Positions 15,823 through 18,077 of a stretch of 18,077 bases of DNA are shown in pieces. The notes below the pieces were generated by a model that made no database searches, was not told where the DNA came from, and was given only the letters and a program-made list of their open reading frames with translations. Every line of letters begins with the position of its first letter. Within the stretch, counting starts at the first letter, position 1. The DNA comes from Porticoccaceae bacterium UBA4026. GTDB taxonomy: Bacteria > Pseudomonadota > Gammaproteobacteria > Pseudomonadales > Porticoccaceae. The stretch is from positions 1 through 18,077 of the forward strand of contig DGAQ01000045.1 in the NCBI GenBank assembly GCA_002382445.1, given 5' to 3'. The position numbers were made by a program, and so were the translations under genes.

Positions 15823-15851
15823 TTGACCCTGCCATAATGTAAATATACTAT
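15823..15851 (+). promoter_or_regulatory. Candidate promoter of haloalkane dehalogenase gene
   Basis: TTGACC at 15823-15828 is followed by TATACT (15844-15849, spacer 15) or TACTAT (15846-15851, spacer 17). Either would start transcription about 50 bp before the ATG. This is the only stretch between the divergent units. Consensus match is moderate and was judged by eye. Confidence 0.35.
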
Positions 15852-15906
15852 TGTTGAGGATTGGTTTAGGCTATCTTTTAAAATACTTTTGACTTGAGGA
15901 TGATCG

Positions 15907-16788
15907 ATGATATCTGCTGCAATGCCATATCCAAAAAAGTACAAAACCATTAATGGAAAAACTTTAGCTTATGTTGAGGTTGGCGAAGGGGATCCTATTG
16001 TTCTGCTGCATGGAAACCCAACATCGTCTTATTTATGGCGTAATGTAATCCCACATCTGAAGGGTTTGGGTCGTTGTATTGCCCCGGATCTAATCGGACA
16101 AGGTGATTCTGAGAAGCTGCCAGCAAGTGAGGGGCCAGGGCGATACTCTTTCCATGTGGCTTATGATTATTTAGAAGGGTTATTGGACGAGCTCGGTGCG
16201 AACGAGAACGTAACCCTTGTGATTCATGACTGGGGCAGCGCTTTAGGCTTCACTTGGGCCCAACAGCATTCTGATGCGGTCAGGGGTATAGCCTATATGG
16301 AGGGCATTGTTTGCCCAGTTACATGGGATGATTGGCCTACATCTGCGCGTGGTATTTTCAAGGGTTTTCGGTCTGAAAAAGGCGAGGATCTCGTGTTACA
16401 GCGCAATATTTTTGTTGAAACGGTACTGCCGAGTTCAGTGATGCGTGGACTAGGTGACGAGGAGATGAGCCACTATCGGCGAGCATTCTCTTCTCCAGAT
16501 GATCGGCAACCGACCTTAAATTGGCCCAGGGAAATTCCGATTAATGGAGAGCCAGCGCATATGGTTGATTTGGTATCGAGCTATGGGCAGTGGATGGCGG
16601 CCAATCATGAGTTGCCAAAGTTATTTATTAACGCAGACCCTGGCTCTATTTTAACCGGTAGACAGAGAGATTTTTGTCGAACTTGGCCTAATCAAACAGA
16701 AATTACGGTTGCTGGAACGCATTTTATTCAAGAAGATTCACCAGATGAAATAGGTGTTGCTGTGGCGGATTGGTTAAAGACGATATAA
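15907..16788 (+). CDS. dhaA: Haloalkane dehalogenase, LinB/DhaA type (HLD-II)
   Basis: A 293-residue alpha/beta hydrolase that hydrolyses carbon-halogen bonds to give an alcohol and halide. The catalytic pentad of subfamily II is complete: halide-binding Asn37 in HGNPTSSYLWRN and Trp109, nucleophile Asp108 in VIHDWGSALGF, acid Glu132 in AYMEGIV, and base His272 in THFIQEDSPDEIG. Asp108, Trp109, Glu132 and His272 even share the remembered numbering of LinB, the lindane-pathway enzyme, and segments such as FCRTWPNQTEITVAG look nearly identical to it. Length fits the family. No signal peptide is visible, so it is cytoplasmic or periplasmic by unknown means. GAGG lies 8 bp before the ATG; ATG 15922 is a weaker alternative. 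The natural substrate is unknown; the DUF1330 gene follows after 28 bp. Confidence 0.9.
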   Translation: MISAAMPYPKKYKTINGKTLAYVEVGEGDPIVLLHGNPTSSYLWRNVIPHLKGLGRCIAPDLIGQGDSEKLPASEGPGRYSFHVAYDYLEGLLDELGANENVTLVIHDWGSALGFTWAQQHSDAVRGIAYMEGIVCPVTWDDWPTSARGIFKGFRSEKGEDLVLQRNIFVETVLPSSVMRGLGDEEMSHYRRAFSSPDDRQPTLNWPREIPINGEPAHMVDLVSSYGQWMAANHELPKLFINADPGSILTGRQRDFCRTWPNQTEITVAGTHFIQEDSPDEIGVAVADWLKTI

Positions 16789-16816
16789 CTGTAATCTAAG
16801 CAATGAGGAATTAACG

Positions 16817-17131
16817 ATGTCTGATGTACCTGTGTATATGCTAGTAAATTTAGTAGTAACTGACGCGGACGAATACCGCGTATATGAAAAGGGTTTTTTT
16901 GGGATATTAAAGCGTTTTGGTGGTCAATTTATTACCTTTGACGACAAACCGCTTACCCTAGAGGGCATTGCTCCAAGAGAAGGGCGTATGATCATATTTA
17001 GTTTCCCATCTGAACAGGCCGCGAACGACTGGTGGGCAGATGAAGAGTATCAAAAGCTAAGTGAGCACCGAAGAGCTGGAACTAAGATGGAGTTTCTAAC
17101 CATGGTTCGTGGACTTCCACCAAGGGGTTAA
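16817..17131 (+). CDS. DUF1330 family protein (soluble)
   Basis: A 104-residue single-domain protein of the DUF1330 family (dimeric alpha-beta barrel, ferredoxin-like). It has the expected strand-helix order: YMLVNLVVTDADEYRVYEKG, then KRFGGQFITFDDKPLTLEG, then RMIIFSFPSEQAANDWW and the final EYQKLSEHRRAG helix with strand MEFLTMVRG. Seen here: the paired Arg/His-Arg-Arg region and the conserved Trp-Trp. The family has no settled function; members accompany catabolic enzymes. GAGGAAT precedes the ATG by about 5 bp, and the gene sits 28 bp after the dehalogenase and 50 bp before DUF1330-like paralogue B, so the three form a unit. Confidence 0.85.
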   Translation: MSDVPVYMLVNLVVTDADEYRVYEKGFFGILKRFGGQFITFDDKPLTLEGIAPREGRMIIFSFPSEQAANDWWADEEYQKLSEHRRAGTKMEFLTMVRGLPPRG

Positions 17132-17181
17132 CCCTTTCTTTGTGTTGATGATACTTTTTAAAGTCTAGACTAACTTAAAGG

Positions 17182-17781
17182 ATGTATATTTTGACAGCTA
17201 TGGCGATTTGGATCTCTGCGATTGTGGTTTATGGCGTATTTTGGCTTTGGTATTGTGGCTTTAAGGGTAAACTATCCGGAGCCGAAGTCGAGACGTACAT
17301 GGTCCGTTTTGAATCGGTCGGAGTTAGTGCTGATGCCTTAGCTAATCTGCGTCATTTCATGGAAAAAGATGATGGCCGTGAGTGGTTTATGGTTAATGTG
17401 CTACAGCTTAAGACACCGAAGCGAGATTCGGCAAAATTACTGCAGACTTATACCAAAAAATTTATGGCTGGCATGATTAAGCGAGGCGGCCACTTCTTTT
17501 TCATCGCCATTGCCGCCGCTAAGAACATCGAAAACCTGAACTGTGAGCATTCAGACAACTGGACCTCGGCGGGTATTGTTCGTTACCGAAGTCGGCGTGA
17601 CTGCGCTGAGATACTGATGAACACATTTGGCAGCGACCATCATGCCGACAAGCTCGCTTCATTGGTGAAAACCTTTGCGTTTCCAGCGACTACCAGCCTA
17701 TTAATGGGATCGCCGCGCGTGCTTGTGGCTATGGGCCTAGCGCTGCTTGCTGCGTTGGCGCACATTGGCGTTCTCTCCTGA
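17182..17781 (+). CDS. Membrane-anchored DUF1330-like protein, paralogue B
   Basis: A 199-residue protein with N-terminal (about 5-25) and C-terminal (about 178-197) hydrophobic segments around a DUF1330-like domain. It mirrors paralogue A at 14606-15259: AEVETYM after the first helix, DDGREWFMVNVLQL (63-76), MIKRGGHFFFIAIA (98-111), NWTSAGIVRYRSRRD (126-140) and FAFP before the C-terminal helix. The gene ends in a basic-free, hydrophobic tail. The start is uncertain: ATG 17182 abuts the AAAGG Shine-Dalgarno, whereas TTG 17191 has it at normal spacing of about 8 bp; the latter shortens the protein by three residues and is the more likely one. Function is unknown; a membrane-tethered sensor or chaperone-like role beside the dehalogenase is a guess. 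Confidence 0.75.
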   Translation: MYILTAMAIWISAIVVYGVFWLWYCGFKGKLSGAEVETYMVRFESVGVSADALANLRHFMEKDDGREWFMVNVLQLKTPKRDSAKLLQTYTKKFMAGMIKRGGHFFFIAIAAAKNIENLNCEHSDNWTSAGIVRYRSRRDCAEILMNTFGSDHHADKLASLVKTFAFPATTSLLMGSPRVLVAMGLALLAALAHIGVLS

Positions 17782-17845
17782 GGCGGTCGTAGCGTTGGTG
17801 CTCAAGATGGGTACTGAACGGTCAATAAATAATCTGAATAGCAAT

Positions 17846-17856
17846 CTCAACTTGAG
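17846..17856. promoter_or_regulatory. Short palindrome upstream of flavin oxidoreductase
   Basis: CTCAACTTGAG, an inverted repeat of five bases around one central C, 49 bp before the start codon. It overlaps a possible -35 (TTGAGT, 17852-17857), with TTAAAT (17875-17880) as -10 at 17 bp. Operator or chance; it lacks the spacer expected of a SoxR-type site. Confidence 0.25.
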
Positions 17857-17905
17857 TACTATTATTCTTAATCGTTAAATCAATAATAAAGAGAAAAAGC
17901 TAATT

Positions 17906-18077
17906 ATGACTTCAAAAAATTCCTTATTTCAGCCATTTAAGTTAGGCAGTTTGAACTTAGATAATAGAATCGTTATGGCGCCAATGACCCGAAACTTTTC
18001 GCCAAATGACAACATTCCTGGGGATAACGTTGTTGATTACTATCGACGTCGAGCAGAGGGTGGCGTTGGCCTGATTA
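17906..18077 (+). CDS. Old Yellow Enzyme family oxidoreductase, 3' end missing
   Basis: The first 57 residues of an NADH:flavin oxidoreductase of the Old Yellow Enzyme/NemA family, cut by the window end. LFQPFKLGSLNLDNRIVMAPMTR, with the FMN-contacting MAPMTR signature, and VVDYYRRRAEGGVGLI, the second conserved strand-loop, are typical. Such FMN enzymes reduce activated C=C bonds or nitro groups using NAD(P)H. ATG 17906 follows GAGAAA at an acceptable distance. A 124-bp AT-rich gap separates it from the DUF1330-like paralogue B, so it may have its own promoter. With the dehalogenase upstream it fits a xenobiotic or lipid degradation locus. Confidence 0.85.
   Translation, partial: MTSKNSLFQPFKLGSLNLDNRIVMAPMTRNFSPNDNIPGDNVVDYYRRRAEGGVGLI

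Noticed and set aside
17846..17856. SoxR-type operator before the flavin oxidoreductase
   Set aside because: The half-sites resemble CCTCAAG/CTTGAGG but the spacing is far too short for the 18-bp SoxR site and no soxR gene is nearby.

Overview
The window looks like chromosome of an aerobic, heterotrophic gammaproteobacterium, probably marine. This is inferred from moderate GC content, the gene families present, and an arginine-transaminase gene pair resembling that of Pseudomonas. No rRNA, tRNA, IS element, phage gene or CRISPR array was seen. Coding density is high, almost every gene has a purine-rich ribosome binding site, and TTG starts recur. No lineage-specific marker was seen, so the genus is open.

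Layout. (1) 1-4198, + strand: the 3' part of a metal-dependent amidohydrolase, then a thiamine-diphosphate decarboxylase and a class I aminotransferase that closely resemble AruI and AruH of the arginine transaminase pathway. (2) 4268-5031, + strand: a small four-helix membrane protein overlapping by 4 bp a membrane-anchored glutaredoxin. (3) 5084-5999, - strand: a multi-pass membrane protein overlapping a small winged-helix regulator, preceded by a strong -35 box and nested palindromes that look like an autoregulatory operator. (4) 6118-10667: a divergent pair of units. On the - strand is an MFS permease with a complete zinc-ribbon plus TM2 module inserted between its two halves. On the + strand are a membrane-anchored sulfatase and a short-chain dehydrogenase. 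(5) 10686-15783, - strand: six genes in one direction, reading a DUF-type membrane protein, a membrane-anchored DUF1330-like protein, a nitronate monooxygenase-like flavoprotein, an SDR, an acyl-CoA-dehydrogenase-associated APH-like kinase and an alpha/beta hydrolase. (6) 15907-18077, + strand: a LinB/DhaA-type haloalkane dehalogenase, a soluble DUF1330 protein, a second membrane-anchored DUF1330-like protein paralogous to the one in region 5, and the start of an Old Yellow Enzyme family flavin oxidoreductase.

How the genes may work together. Regions 5 and 6 look like a divergent catabolic locus for a lipophilic or xenobiotic compound: dehalogenation, flavin-dependent reduction and oxidation, SDR oxidoreduction, kinase and hydrolase steps. 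Two related membrane-tethered ferredoxin-fold proteins lie on its two arms. Region 4 may be a desulfation, oxidation and uptake module. The substrates are not visible from sequence.

The most unusual items are the MFS/zinc-ribbon/TM2 fusion and the paired membrane-anchored DUF1330-like proteins around the dehalogenase. Smaller items are a three-copy 9-bp tandem repeat next to the catalytic serine of the alpha/beta hydrolase, a sulfatase with serine in place of the usual proline in its formylglycine motif, and the palindrome cluster in front of the membrane protein/regulator pair.
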